Shown piece by piece: positions 1 to 9,005 of a DNA stretch of 64,000 nt. Made by a program: the position numbers and the translations under genes. Under the pieces are notes generated by a model. It was not told the origin of the DNA. It made no database searches and saw nothing but the letters and a program-made list of their open reading frames with translations. Source of the DNA: an uncultured Clostridia bacterium (GTDB lineage: Bacteria; Bacillota; Clostridia; Peptostreptococcales; Anaerovoracaceae); contig CALWPQ010000025.1 of NCBI GenBank assembly GCA_944383465.1, forward strand, positions 87,469 to 151,468. The letters run 5' to 3'. The stretch's first letter is position 1. Each line of letters opens with the position of its first letter.

Positions 1-384
1 GAATATCCGCGGCTTTCCGTGCTTGCAGAAATGATGAAGGTTACAAAAGAGGAGCTGCTTGAAATAATGGCAGCAAAGGATGCGCTTTCGGGTATTGAGA
101 GCCTCGACAATCCCGAGAGAACGGAGACTGCAAAGGACGGCGGAAGCTTGATGAATCTTGATTTTACAGAAGGAGGCGGACATCCGGGCGAGCCATTTGA
201 TATGATTTTTTTAAAAAGTATAATAGGAAGTCTTCCGGAAAAAGAACGGCAGATAATAGTGCTTCGTTATTTCAAAGATATGACGCAGGCACAGATAGCC
301 GGAAGACTTGGAATTTCGCAAGTGCAGGTTTCGAGGATAGAAAAAAGGGTACTTTGTAAGCTCAGGGAAAAAATAGCCGAGTAA
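1..384 (+). CDS. sigF: Sporulation sigma factor SigF, 3' part (5' end outside window)
   Basis: The reading frame is open from base 1, so the gene starts upstream of the window; about 127 residues are visible. They cover region 3 and region 4 of a sigma-70 factor. Near the C-terminus the region 4.2 helix-turn-helix contains TQAQIAGRLGISQVQVSR. SigF and SigG both have this kind of motif, but the SQVQVSR form fits the forespore-specific SigF better. SigF directs early forespore transcription and is normally the last gene of spoIIAA-spoIIAB-sigF. I cannot see the first two genes, so SigF over SigG is a likely but not certain call. No clear terminator follows; the next gene has its own candidate promoter. 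Confidence 0.8.
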   Translation, partial: EYPRLSVLAEMMKVTKEELLEIMAAKDALSGIESLDNPERTETAKDGGSLMNLDFTEGGGHPGEPFDMIFLKSIIGSLPEKERQIIVLRYFKDMTQAQIAGRLGISQVQVSRIEKRVLCKLREKIAE

Positions 385-399
385 AAACATAAAAAGACC

Positions 400-428
400 T
401 TGCAAAAACAGTATAAATGGTGTTTAAT
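400..428 (+). promoter_or_regulatory. Candidate sigma-A promoter of bcd-etfBA
   Basis: The -35 candidate TTGCAA (400-405) is followed by a 17-base spacer and the -10 candidate TTTAAT (423-428). It lies between sigF and bcd, with a Rex-like operator just downstream at 440-457. Confidence 0.45.
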
Positions 429-439
429 AAAATAGGAGA

Positions 440-457
440 TTGTTATATTGTTGACAA
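440..457 (+). promoter_or_regulatory. Candidate Rex (NADH-sensing repressor) operator upstream of bcd
   Basis: TTGTTATATTGTTGACAA is an 18-base imperfect palindrome (arms TTGTTA and TGACAA) close to the Rex consensus TTGTTAA-N4-TTAACAA. It lies at about the start of the predicted transcript, where a bound repressor would block transcription. Rex controls butyryl-CoA dehydrogenase/Etf genes in several Clostridia. No rex gene is in the window. Confidence 0.55.
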
Positions 458-485
458 TTTCCGTCACTTGAGATGCGGGCTATAA

Positions 486-507
486 CAGTCCGGGTTTATT
501 CGGACTG
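486..507 (+). promoter_or_regulatory. Leader hairpin ahead of bcd
   Basis: CAGTCCG (486-492) and CGGACTG (501-507) form a perfect 7-bp stem with an 8-base loop, 30 bases before the bcd start. No T-run follows, so it is not a standard terminator. It could stabilise this mRNA or be an operator; the function is unknown. Confidence 0.4.
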
Positions 508-537
508 CCGTTAATATTTATTTAAGGAGGCATTTAC

Positions 538-1680
538 ATGAACTTTCAACTCACGAAAGAACAAGAATTTGTAAGGAAAATGGTAAGAGAGTTTGCTGTT
601 AATGAAGTGGAACCACTTGCTGCTGACATCGACAAAGAACACAGATTCCCCGTTGAAACAGTAGAAAAAATGGCAAAGTACGGTTTATTGGGCGTACCAT
701 TCCCGACAGAAGTTGGCGGAGCAGGCGGAGACCACATCTCCTATGCTATTACGGTTGAAGAACTGTCGAGAGTATGCGCTTCAACAGGCGTTATCTGCTC
801 GGCTCATACATCGCTTTGTGCATGGCCTATTTTTAATTACGGTACTGATGAGCAGAAGGCAAAGTATCTTCCTGATCTTTGTTCAGGCAGAAAGCTCGGA
901 GCTTTCGGTCTTACAGAGCCGGGTGCAGGAACAGATGCTGCAGGACAGCAGACGAAGGCTGTTGACGCAGGCGATGCTTGGATCCTCAATGGCTCAAAGT
1001 GCTTTATCACAAACGGAGGATACGCTGATGTATTCATCGTTATGGCTATGACTGACAAGTCAAAGGGCACTAAGGGCATCAGTGCTTTCATCGTAGAAAA
1101 AGGCGACGAAGGTTTCTCAATCGGCAAGACTGAAGACAAGATGGGTATCTGTGCATCATCGACAACAGAGCTTATTTTCCAGAACTGCAGAATTCCGAAG
1201 GACAGACTTCTTTCAAAGATCGGCGACGGCTTCAAAGTTGCTATGTCAACTCTTGACGGCGGCCGTATCGGTATCGCATCACAGGCTCTCGGTATCGCGC
1301 AGGGCGCTCTCGATGTAACCATTGAATATATGCAGGCAAGAAAGCAGTTTGGAAAGAAGCTTTCACAGATGCAGGCACTTCAGTTTGAGGTTGCCAATAT
1401 GGCTACTCAGATTGAAGCGGCAAGACTTCTCGTTTACAAGGCTGCGGACACTAAGGACAGACATCTTCCTTACGGTGTAAACGCTGCAATGGCTAAGCTT
1501 TTCGCGGCTGAAACTGCAATGTATGTAACTACTAAGGCTGTTCAGCTTCACGGCGGTTACGGATACACTAAGGATTATCCGGTAGAGAGAATGATGAGAG
1601 ATGCGAAGATCACTGAAATCTACGAAGGTACTTCGGAAGTTCAGAAGATGGTTATAGCAGGATCATTATTCAAGAAATAG
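538..1680 (+). CDS. bcd: Short-chain acyl-CoA dehydrogenase (butyryl-CoA dehydrogenase type)
   Basis: A 380-residue FAD-dependent acyl-CoA dehydrogenase of normal length. The signature AFGLTEPGAGTDA is near residue 130 and the C-terminal catalytic-base region is TEIYEGTSEVQ, with Glu363 as predicted base. The start follows a strong ribosome site (AAGGAGG) at 538. It is followed by etfB and etfA with short gaps (21 and 19 bases), so it should form an Etf-Bcd complex that reduces crotonyl-CoA (or a related enoyl-CoA) with NADH and couples this to ferredoxin reduction. The EtfA ferredoxin domain resembles that of the caffeyl-CoA reductase complex, so the substrate could be another enoyl-CoA. Thiolase and hydroxybutyryl-CoA dehydrogenase genes are not adjacent, and crotonase lies 38 kb away. 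Confidence 0.9.
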   Translation: MNFQLTKEQEFVRKMVREFAVNEVEPLAADIDKEHRFPVETVEKMAKYGLLGVPFPTEVGGAGGDHISYAITVEELSRVCASTGVICSAHTSLCAWPIFNYGTDEQKAKYLPDLCSGRKLGAFGLTEPGAGTDAAGQQTKAVDAGDAWILNGSKCFITNGGYADVFIVMAMTDKSKGTKGISAFIVEKGDEGFSIGKTEDKMGICASSTTELIFQNCRIPKDRLLSKIGDGFKVAMSTLDGGRIGIASQALGIAQGALDVTIEYMQARKQFGKKLSQMQALQFEVANMATQIEAARLLVYKAADTKDRHLPYGVNAAMAKLFAAETAMYVTTKAVQLHGGYGYTKDYPVERMMRDAKITEIYEGTSEVQKMVIAGSLFKK

Positions 1681-1701
1681 TAAATAGGGAGGAATACAGA
1701 T

Positions 1702-2502
1702 ATGGCATTTAAGATTATCGTATGTGCAAAGCAGGTTCCTGATACAAACGTTATCAAAACAGATCCTAAAACAGGAACTCTTATAAGAGACGGCGTGCCT
1801 AGCATTTTAAATCCAGATGATGCTAATGCGCTCGAAGAAGCATTAAAAATTAAGGATAAGCATCCTGATACATATATTACAGTAGTATCGATGGGACCTC
1901 CTCAGGCGACAGACCTCCTTATGGAATGTCTCGCTATGGGAGCTGACGAAGGTATTCTCATATCCGACAGAGCAGTAGGCGGTTCGGATACTTGGGCTAC
2001 TTCAAATACTCTTGAGGCTGCTATCAGAAAGATCGGTGATTATGATATGATCTTTGCAGGACGTCAGGCTATCGATGGCGATACCGCGCAGGTAGGACCT
2101 CAGATTGCAGAAAAGCTCGGACTTCCGCAGGTTACATATGTAGAAGAATTTGAAATCGCTGATAACCTCAAGGATATCACTGTTAAGAGACAGCTCGAAG
2201 ACGGCTATGAAATAATCAAGGTACAGACTCCTTGTATGCTCACTTGCATCAAGGAACTCAATACACCGAGATATATGTCGATGTCAGGTATCTTCTCAGC
2301 TAAGGACAAGACTGTAAAAATTTGGAACGCTAAGGATATCGAAGTTGACCTCACTAAGGTTGGTCTTGAAGCATCACCTACAAACGTATTCAGATCATTC
2401 ACACCTGCTCCAAAGGGCAAGGGTGTTGTTCTTGAAGGAGATACAGAGAAGGATGTTGCAAAGCAGCTGCTCGCTAACCTTAAGAGCAAGCATGTAATCT
2501 AA
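1702..2502 (+). CDS. etfB: Electron transfer flavoprotein beta subunit
   Basis: A 266-residue EtfB, normal length. The N-terminus ([13 protein letters not shown]) and the signature near residues 115-130 ([20 protein letters not shown]) are typical. In bifurcating Etf proteins this subunit carries the FAD that splits electrons between the acyl-CoA dehydrogenase and ferredoxin. It lies 21 bases after bcd and 19 before etfA and has a good ribosome site (AGGGAGGAAT). Co-transcription with both is very likely. Confidence 0.93.
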   Translation: MAFKIIVCAKQVPDTNVIKTDPKTGTLIRDGVPSILNPDDANALEEALKIKDKHPDTYITVVSMGPPQATDLLMECLAMGADEGILISDRAVGGSDTWATSNTLEAAIRKIGDYDMIFAGRQAIDGDTAQVGPQIAEKLGLPQVTYVEEFEIADNLKDITVKRQLEDGYEIIKVQTPCMLTCIKELNTPRYMSMSGIFSAKDKTVKIWNAKDIEVDLTKVGLEASPTNVFRSFTPAPKGKGVVLEGDTEKDVAKQLLANLKSKHVI

Positions 2503-2521
2503 TCGGAGGAGGAAATTTATA

Positions 2522-3784
2522 ATGGCTATTCAAGTATTAAAAGATAAATGTGTAGGCTGCGGCGCTTGCGTCAGCGCTTGCCCATTCAGCGCAATTTCAA
2601 TGGTTGACGGCAAAGCGTCAATCGGAACTGCATGTACAGCTTGCGGAGTTTGCGTATCAAAATGCCCCGTAAGCGCTATTGAAAAGACAGAAGACGAAAA
2701 TGGACCTGTAGACTTATCAGCATATAAGAATATCTGGGTATTCGCAGAGCAGAGAGACGGCAAACTTATGAGCGTTGCTCTTGAGCTTATCGGTGAAGGA
2801 CACAGACTTTCAAGAGAAATCAGCGACGAAACTAAGGTATATGCGGTACTCGTAGGAGACGGCATTGCCAACCTCGCTGACGAATGCTATGAATACGGAG
2901 CTGACGGTGTAATCCTCATTGAAGATCCGCTGCTCAAGAACTTCACAACTGACGGTTACACAAAGGTTATCTACGATGCAATTCAGGAATACAAGCCTGA
3001 AATCGTGCTTTACGGTGCAACACACATAGGCCGTGACCTTGCGCCGAGAATCGCTGCAAGATGCAACACAGGTCTTACAGCTGACTGCACAAGGCTCGAC
3101 ATTAAAGTATCAAGCTACATAGAATTTGCTAAGGCAAACACTACTCTTGATACTTCAACTCTCGACCCTAACGATCCTTCGACGGGAATCAAGCAGACTC
3201 GTCCGGCATTTGGCGGAAACCTCATGGCTACTATCATCTGCCCGAGAACAAGACCGCAGATGTCGACAGTAAGACCGGGAGTTATGTCAAAGAGAGAGCC
3301 TGTTGCAGGAGCTAAGGGTGAACTCATCACATACAAGCCGCAGATTACGGCAGCTGATATTAGAACTACTATAGTAGAAATCGTTAAATCAGCTAAGGAA
3401 ATGGTATCGCTCACAGATGCTGATATTATCTGTTCAGGCGGTCGTGGAGTAGGCGGACCTGAGGGCTTCAAGCTCATTCAGGAATTTGCTGACAAGGTTG
3501 GCGGAGTCGTAGGTTCATCAAGAGCATGCGTAGATAATGGCTGGATTGACCATTCGCATCAGGTAGGCCAGACAGGTACTACTGTAAAGCCTAAGATTTA
3601 CTTTGCCTGCGGTATTTCCGGCGCTATTCAGCACCTTGCAGGAATGCAGAACTCCGATATCATCGTAGCAATCAATAAGGATCCGGATGCGCCGATCTTT
3701 GAAGTTGCTGACTACGGTATCGTAGGAGACCTTTTCAAGGTAATTCCTGAGATTATGGCAGAGTGGGATAATGTAGAAGCTTAA
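2522..3784 (+). CDS. etfA: Electron transfer flavoprotein alpha subunit with N-terminal 2[4Fe-4S] ferredoxin domain
   Basis: 420 residues, longer than a plain EtfA (about 320-340) because residues 1-60 form a bacterial ferredoxin domain. Two CxxCxxCxxxC sets are visible: Cys10/13/16/20 and Cys38/41/44/48. The rest is standard EtfA, with the C-terminal FAD-binding motif around [20 protein letters not shown]. This architecture is known from CarE of the Acetobacterium caffeyl-CoA reductase and from LctC of lactate dehydrogenase-Etf complexes. The extra clusters are thought to pass electrons to or from external ferredoxin. As the last gene of the bcd operon it is followed by a terminator at 3908-3950. 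Confidence 0.93.
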   Translation: MAIQVLKDKCVGCGACVSACPFSAISMVDGKASIGTACTACGVCVSKCPVSAIEKTEDENGPVDLSAYKNIWVFAEQRDGKLMSVALELIGEGHRLSREISDETKVYAVLVGDGIANLADECYEYGADGVILIEDPLLKNFTTDGYTKVIYDAIQEYKPEIVLYGATHIGRDLAPRIAARCNTGLTADCTRLDIKVSSYIEFAKANTTLDTSTLDPNDPSTGIKQTRPAFGGNLMATIICPRTRPQMSTVRPGVMSKREPVAGAKGELITYKPQITAADIRTTIVEIVKSAKEMVSLTDADIICSGGRGVGGPEGFKLIQEFADKVGGVVGSSRACVDNGWIDHSHQVGQTGTTVKPKIYFACGISGAIQHLAGMQNSDIIVAINKDPDAPIFEVADYGIVGDLFKVIPEIMAEWDNVEA

Positions 3785-3907
3785 TTCTTTCTGCATAGAA
3801 AAAATACTGATATGATGAAGTGCCCCGCAGTTTTACACAGGTGTTCATTAAAAAGTGATTAAAAAATCACGATTGTGGCAGCTGTTACGGGGATTATAAG
3901 CGTGATA

Positions 3908-3950
3908 ACGGGTATTTGGTATAAAAAAGCCAGGTGCCCGTTATTTTTCT
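3908..3950 (+). terminator. Rho-independent terminator of the bcd-etfBA operon
   Basis: A 12-bp stem (3908-3919 with 3930-3941, including three G-U pairs) with an A-rich 10-base loop is followed by TATTTTTCT. The 316 bases between etfA and the next gene hold this terminator, a small GTGATT/AATCAC hairpin near 3857-3872 and no convincing gene. Confidence 0.7.
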
Positions 3951-4100
3951 GCATTGTTATTCTTCTGCAGGCAGTCAATTCTGCTTTACAGCTTTCAAGC
4001 AAGGCAAACTGCTTATATACAAGTTATAAAAATATTCGTGGGTTTTCCTGCCGGCTCGTGTATAATTAGATAAAGATAAAATCTGAGAGGAGGATACGCC

Positions 4101-4643
4101 GTGCAAGAGCAGGAGATCATTGAATTACTACTGCAAAAAAATGAAAAAGGCATAGACGCTTTGCTGCTGCATTATGGACCGCTGATGAGATACGTTATTG
4201 CGCCTATTTTACAAAATCCGCATGAGCAAGAGGACTGCCTTTCAGAAGTTACAATACGAGTTTGGGAAAAAATAGAGCAATTCAAAAAAGAACGGGGAAG
4301 CTGGAACGCTTGGCTGACAGCAATTACCAGAAATACGGCGTTAAATCATAGGAGAAACATGCTTCGCTGCGGAAGTGGCGCGGAGCTTTCAGATGATATA
4401 CCATCAACGGAGCCGACTCCTGAAGAAGTAATCGTACAACAAGAGCGTCAGACGGAGGTTAATCATGCATTGCGCCAGCTGCCGCCCAAGGAGAGGATGC
4501 TATTTTACAGAAAATATTATTACTTGCAGTCGACTGCACAAATTGCTTCTGAGCTGGGAATGACCGAAAGAGCAGTTGAGGGAAAGCTGTATCGCTTGAA
4601 AAAGAAGCTTCGTAAAATGTTAGGGGGTGAAGTGCATGGATAA
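4101..4643 (+). CDS. ECF-like RNA polymerase sigma factor
   Basis: 180 residues with a GTG start after GAGAGGAGG. Region 2 (residues 25-80) has the ECF-style pattern with EDCLSEVTIRVWEKIEQF and the WLTAITRNTALNHRR stretch. Region 4 (about 125-175) holds the helix-turn-helix STAQIASELGMTERAVEGKLYRLKKKL. This size and two-domain layout are typical of extracytoplasmic function sigma factors. The next gene overlaps its end by 8 bases and encodes a membrane protein, the usual position of the cognate anti-sigma or sensor. The target genes are unknown. Confidence 0.85.
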   Translation: MQEQEIIELLLQKNEKGIDALLLHYGPLMRYVIAPILQNPHEQEDCLSEVTIRVWEKIEQFKKERGSWNAWLTAITRNTALNHRRNMLRCGSGAELSDDIPSTEPTPEEVIVQQERQTEVNHALRQLPPKERMLFYRKYYYLQSTAQIASELGMTERAVEGKLYRLKKKLRKMLGGEVHG

Positions 4644-6123
4644 TCGTGAGTGTGATTCCATAAAAGAAAGGAATTTTGATACTATGCTCGAAAGCAGTGT
4701 TTCAGGGCTTCCTCCTGAAGATGTTGTCGTCGAGGTAACACCATGGAGAAAAGCGATGAGGCGAGTACTCGCTGGCATTGCGCTTTGTACAATTACGCTG
4801 AATTTTCTGTGCCTGAATTATATACTTCCTGCAATTGGAATGGTGCTGTCAATATTAGGCTTCCGCAGTCTGCGGCGTGAAAATAAATGGTTTAGGAATT
4901 GCTTCATCATAACAGTAATTAGGGCGGTATACTTTTTTCCGCTGCTGATTCTAAATACGACCATTATTCAAAGTACTATATTGGCTCTGCCGGTCATGTC
5001 GGTGCTGACTATTGTAAATCTGCTGCTCCTGATTGTCGAATTTTTCTGTCTCTGGTGTGGACTGAGAGCCGTGCAGCAAAAAGTAAACCTTCCGCCGCGA
5101 GCCGGAGGCGCGGTTGCGCTGATTATCTGGTATGCGTTTATGTACATTCTGGCAGTTATTCAGTATAGCGGACTGGTAATTGCCGGGGCGATGGTTATCG
5201 GTTATATCTTTATTATCCGTAATATCTATAAGCTTTCCAAAGAACTTGATGAGGCCGGATATTCGATTCAAACTGTATCTGTTAAGGTGACGGATAGATG
5301 TATCGTGATTTCGCTTATTTCAGTGCTTATCATCGGTTGTGCTTTCGGCTATATTTTCGGCGGCAGCTATAAAATGGATTGGAGCAAAGTGAATGCATCG
5401 GCAAATGCTGAGGTAGAGGAAATTAAGGAGCAGCTCATCGAACTTGGGTTTCCGCAGTATGTTCTTGATGACCTCACAGAGGATGACGTTGCAGCTTGCA
5501 GAGGCGCTTTACAGGTTGCTGTTGATGTTACGGAGGAGCCGCTTAATAACGGCGGAGCTTCCGGCGATGCAAAAGAGCTGCTTATTACCGGCGTTGGCGT
5601 GCAAATACCCGGAGAACGAGAAAACTGGATTATATTCCACCATTTCCTATGGACTATTGATCCCGGATTTTATGGTACGGAGGCAATTCAGCTTTGGCCT
5701 GCATATCAAGGTGTTTCGGAGGGATGGGCCTCTTACGGCGAAGTGACCGGCCGCGTACTGTATGACGATAATGGGGAAATATTCGCTGCACCATACTATT
5801 TCCTTGGAAATCAAACTTTTACTTATAATAGTATTTTTTGGGGTGAGCAGACAAATACCGATATCTTTGCAGCTTTCTCGATGCCGAGAAGGGGAGAAAA
5901 TTACCGCGGCTATATCGCTTATCCTATTGTGGAGCTCGAGGATGGATATATCATCAGCAGCTGGATGAACTACACACATCAAAAAAGCTGGCTTCAGTAT
6001 CCGGCGATGACAGCAATGGAAAAAAGAATGACAAATAGCTGGAATGATGCCGGAGCCTTTATAACAATTCAGGATGCGCTTCAATTATATCCAGAAGATG
6101 AGGGCACCGAAATTATTAAATAA
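4636..6123 (+). CDS. Polytopic membrane protein with C-terminal extracytoplasmic domain, probable sigma-factor partner
   Basis: 495 residues from ATG 4636, chosen because AGGGGGTG at 4622-4629 is well spaced from it; an in-frame GTG at 4627 lies inside that site. An acidic cytoplasmic N-terminus of about 35 residues could bind the sigma factor. It is followed by about six or seven hydrophobic segments (about residues 45-245) and a 250-residue soluble C-terminal part, presumably outside the membrane. I recognise no named domain in the ectodomain. Translational coupling to the sigma gene suggests an anti-sigma or sensing role, but there is no classical zinc-binding anti-sigma motif. The function is inferred from context only. 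Confidence 0.6.
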   Translation: MDNRECDSIKERNFDTMLESSVSGLPPEDVVVEVTPWRKAMRRVLAGIALCTITLNFLCLNYILPAIGMVLSILGFRSLRRENKWFRNCFIITVIRAVYFFPLLILNTTIIQSTILALPVMSVLTIVNLLLLIVEFFCLWCGLRAVQQKVNLPPRAGGAVALIIWYAFMYILAVIQYSGLVIAGAMVIGYIFIIRNIYKLSKELDEAGYSIQTVSVKVTDRCIVISLISVLIIGCAFGYIFGGSYKMDWSKVNASANAEVEEIKEQLIELGFPQYVLDDLTEDDVAACRGALQVAVDVTEEPLNNGGASGDAKELLITGVGVQIPGERENWIIFHHFLWTIDPGFYGTEAIQLWPAYQGVSEGWASYGEVTGRVLYDDNGEIFAAPYYFLGNQTFTYNSIFWGEQTNTDIFAAFSMPRRGENYRGYIAYPIVELEDGYIISSWMNYTHQKSWLQYPAMTAMEKRMTNSWNDAGAFITIQDALQLYPEDEGTEIIK

Positions 6124-6154
6124 GCCCAAATAAGCGAATTGCTCTATATAAAAT

Positions 6155-6195
6155 AAGGGGCTGTCTCAAAACAAAATAGTTAGAGACAGCCCCTT
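6155..6195. terminator. Bidirectional terminator between convergent genes
   Basis: A perfect 13-bp stem (AAGGGGCTGTCTC at 6155-6167, its complement at 6183-6195) with a 15-base loop lies between the membrane protein (+) and the Nudix gene (-). T-rich sequence follows on both strands. Confidence 0.7.
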
Positions 6196-6230
6196 AGCTT
6201 TTGGTTAAAAAGCTGCGAGATCGCAGTGTG

Positions 6231-6752
6231 TCAGATACCGGCATGTGCGCAGTAGGTTTGCTCAATAAGAGCAAGGATTTCTTCGAGCTCAGGATATATG
6301 AATATTTCCTTACGGGCGATAATGCCGCGCAGCTCACCCGGCGTCATCCACTTCGCATCTTGGACCTCGCTGTCGTTGTAGCTGAGATCATCTATGCTGC
6401 CGTTCCATTTGAGGACGAAAATATCCCAGATAAGTGGGAGCGTTTCTCGTATGGCATGGTATATATGGATAAAGTCGCTTTCCTCAGCTTCTATACCAAG
6501 CTCTTCCGAAAGCTCGCGTACGCAGCCGGCCTTTGGAGTTTCGCCAGCCTTGATTCTGCCTGTCGTGAGACCCCAGTAGCCGGGATAGAATTCAACAGTT
6601 GCACTTCTTTGCTGTACAAGCAGAAGACCTTCGTCATTGACAATCCAAATTTCGATAGCCTTATGATATTCACCTTCGAGAAACTTTCCGTTTTTCTCAA
6701 CGACTTTTCCTGTCAACTTTCCGTTTTTGTCGTATACATCCCAGTATTCCAT
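6231..6752 (-). CDS. Nudix hydrolase
   Basis: 173 residues from the ATG at 6752, preceded on the minus strand by AGGAGA with a 6-base spacer; upstream in-frame codons to 6896 lack such a site. The full Nudix box GX5EX7REUXEEXGU is present: G-RIKAG-E-TPKAGCV-RELSEELGI near residues 60-82. The family hydrolyses nucleoside diphosphates linked to another moiety. The N-terminus (EYWDVYDKNGKLTGKVVEK) resembles isopentenyl-diphosphate isomerase-like Nudix proteins found as single genes in Firmicutes. The substrate cannot be deduced. Confidence 0.85.
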   Translation of the reverse strand: MEYWDVYDKNGKLTGKVVEKNGKFLEGEYHKAIEIWIVNDEGLLLVQQRSATVEFYPGYWGLTTGRIKAGETPKAGCVRELSEELGIEAEESDFIHIYHAIRETLPLIWDIFVLKWNGSIDDLSYNDSEVQDAKWMTPGELRGIIARKEIFIYPELEEILALIEQTYCAHAGI

Positions 6753-7080
6753 ATATATTCTCCTAAAATTGTAATCAGTATGGGTCAAGCAGATAAAATT
6801 TGCTGTAAATATTATATCACCGCATAAGCTGCATGCATAGCGTGTATTATTTTGTTGCTCACGATTATTTTTTATGGTAAGAATTGCAAAATACAACTCT
6901 ATTGCAGAAATGAGAAGATAAATTGTAGATTGTGTGACAGTGCAAGATATTTATTGATAGTAAATTGATAATATGTTACGATATAAAATAAGTACAAAAA
7001 AGGGTTTAAAATTTGTACAGAGAAAAACCTATTGTAGTTGCAAATTTATAATTTATTTGCAAAAGATGGAGGAATTTGGA

Positions 7081-8895
7081 ATGAACGAAGTAAAAAAGCC
7101 GAAAAAGTCTCTTTTATATTACTATGGAATTGTCATATTGGTTGTTCTGTTTTTTAATCTTCTTCTCATGCCCAAGATGTTTGAGCAGCAGATAGAAGAA
7201 GTTGATTATGGAACTTTTATGAGTATGACCGAGGAGCAAAATATAGGCCGGGTTCAGGTAGAAGACAATCAAATTCTCTTTTCGGATAAGGATGGGACCG
7301 TCATATATTAAACAGGCGTGATGAACGATCCCGGTCTTATAGAACGTCTTAAAGCATCGGGCGCTGTTTTCTCATCGCCTATTGTAAATGAAGCCTCACC
7401 GATGCTGTCATTTTTACTGACATGGATTATGCCATTGGTAATTTTCATCGTTCTGGGCCAGATAATTTCAAGAAAGATGGTAGACAAGGCCGGAGGCCCA
7501 AATTCTATGATGTTCAATATGGGAAAGAGTAACGCCAAAATATATGTGAAATCTTCGGATGGTATTAAATTTTCTGATGTTGCCGGAGAAGATGAGGCTA
7601 AGGAAAATCTTGCGGAAATTGTAGACTATCTGCACAATCCGGATAAATACAAGGAAATCGGTGCTTCTATGCCAAAAGGTATTTTACTTGTAGGCCCTCC
7701 GGGAACAGGCAAGACTATGCTTGCCAAGGCTGTTGCGGGAGAAGCCAACGTACCGTTTTTCTCTATGTCCGGCTCGGAATTTGTAGAAATGTTCGTGGGA
7801 ATGGGTGCCTCTAAAGTAAGAGATTTATTTCAGCAGGCAAAAGAAAAGGCGCCATGCATTGTTTTTATTGATGAAATCGATGCGATAGGTCAAAAACGAG
7901 GAAACGGAAGGATAGGCGGAAATGATGAAAGGGAGCAGACTTTAAACCAGCTGCTTACAGAAATGGACGGTTTTGAAGGTAATGCTGGAGTTGTTATTCT
8001 GGCTGCGACCAACAGACCTGAAACTCTTGATGCCGCATTAACCCGTCCTGGACGTTTTGACAGACGTGTTCCGGTTGAGCTGCCTGATTTAAAGGGGCGC
8101 GAAGAAATATTGAAAGTTCATGCGAAGAAGATAAAGTTAGAAAACGACATTGACTTTTCTAAAATTGCGCGTATGGCATCCGGTGCCTCAGGTGCAGAGC
8201 TTGCTAATATTGTAAATGAAGCTGCGCTGCGTGCGGTCCGCGCTGGGAAGAAGTATGTAAGTGAACAGGATATGGAAGAAAGTATTGAAGTTGTTATTGC
8301 AGGGTATGAAAAGAAAAACAAAATACTCACCGACGACGAAAAACGTGTTGTTGCATATCATGAAATCGGTCACGCTCTCGTCGCTGCAATGTAGACCAAT
8401 TCTGCACCGGTACAGAAAATTACAATCGTTCCCCGTACATCAGGAGCGCTCGGCTACACCATGCAGGTCGATGAAGGCAATCATTATCTTATGAGCAAGG
8501 AAGAGCTTGAAAACAAGATAGCTACTTATACAGGAGGGCGTGCGGCGGAGGAAATTGTATTTAATTCCATAAGCACCGGAGCATCTAACGATATTGAACA
8601 GGCCACAAAGCTTGCGCGGGCGATGATTACACAATATGGAATGAGTGATGATTTTGATATGGTGGCGCTGGAAACCGTAACAAATCAATATCTTGGCGGA
8701 GACACATCTCTTGTCTGCTCATCCGAACTGCAGTCAAAGGTAGATTATAAGGTGATTGAGCTTGTCAAGGAGCAGCATGAGAAGGCAAAACGTATTTTAG
8801 AGGAAAATCGTACCAAGCTGGATGAACTGGCACAGTTTTTATATGAAAAAGAAACAATCAGCGGCGATGAATTTATGAATATTCTTAATTCTTAA
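7081..8895 (+). pseudogene. ftsH: ATP-dependent zinc metalloprotease FtsH, interrupted by two in-frame stop codons
   Basis: One continuous frame of 605 codons reads as a near full-length FtsH. It has an N-terminal membrane segment, an extracytoplasmic region, a second membrane segment, an AAA+ domain (Walker A GPPGTGKT, Walker B IVFIDEID, SRH region), the zinc site HEIGH and the M41 tail. TAA at 7309-7311 and TAG at 8392-8394 break the frame. Sequence on both sides stays in the same frame and conserved, and homologues have Lys/Gln-type codons there (AAA to TAA and CAG to TAG by one substitution). A good ribosome site (GGAGGA) precedes 7081. ATG codons after the first stop could restart translation of the ATPase part. 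FtsH is a membrane quality-control protease, so an intact second copy probably exists elsewhere. Confidence 0.85.
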
Positions 8896-8918
8896 AGCAA
8901 TATGCTGCAAAAAAGCGT

Positions 8919-8951
8919 GGTCAATCTTAAAAGCAGATTGACCGTTTTTTT
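8919..8951 (+). terminator. Terminator after ftsH
   Basis: A perfect 9-bp stem (GGTCAATCT at 8919-8927, its complement at 8935-8943) with a 7-base loop is followed by GTTTTTTT. Confidence 0.85.
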
Positions 8952-9005
8952 GTGGGTAGATTCTAATTTTGCATGCTGCTTTTATATTTGCTTTTCAATG
9001 TTCAA

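Noticed and set aside
3875..4069. A 64-codon open frame after etfA
   Set aside because: It overlaps the terminator hairpin at 3908-3950, has no ribosome site and no recognisable protein.
6155..6195. The palindrome with GGGGCTGTCTC as an insertion sequence end
   Set aside because: Only one palindrome is present and no transposase or second copy was seen; it fits a terminator between convergent genes.
7309..8394. Stop-codon reassignment (TAA/TAG read as sense) to explain ftsH
   Set aside because: Other genes in the window end normally at TAA, TAG and TGA; TAG as pyrrolysine would not explain TAA.
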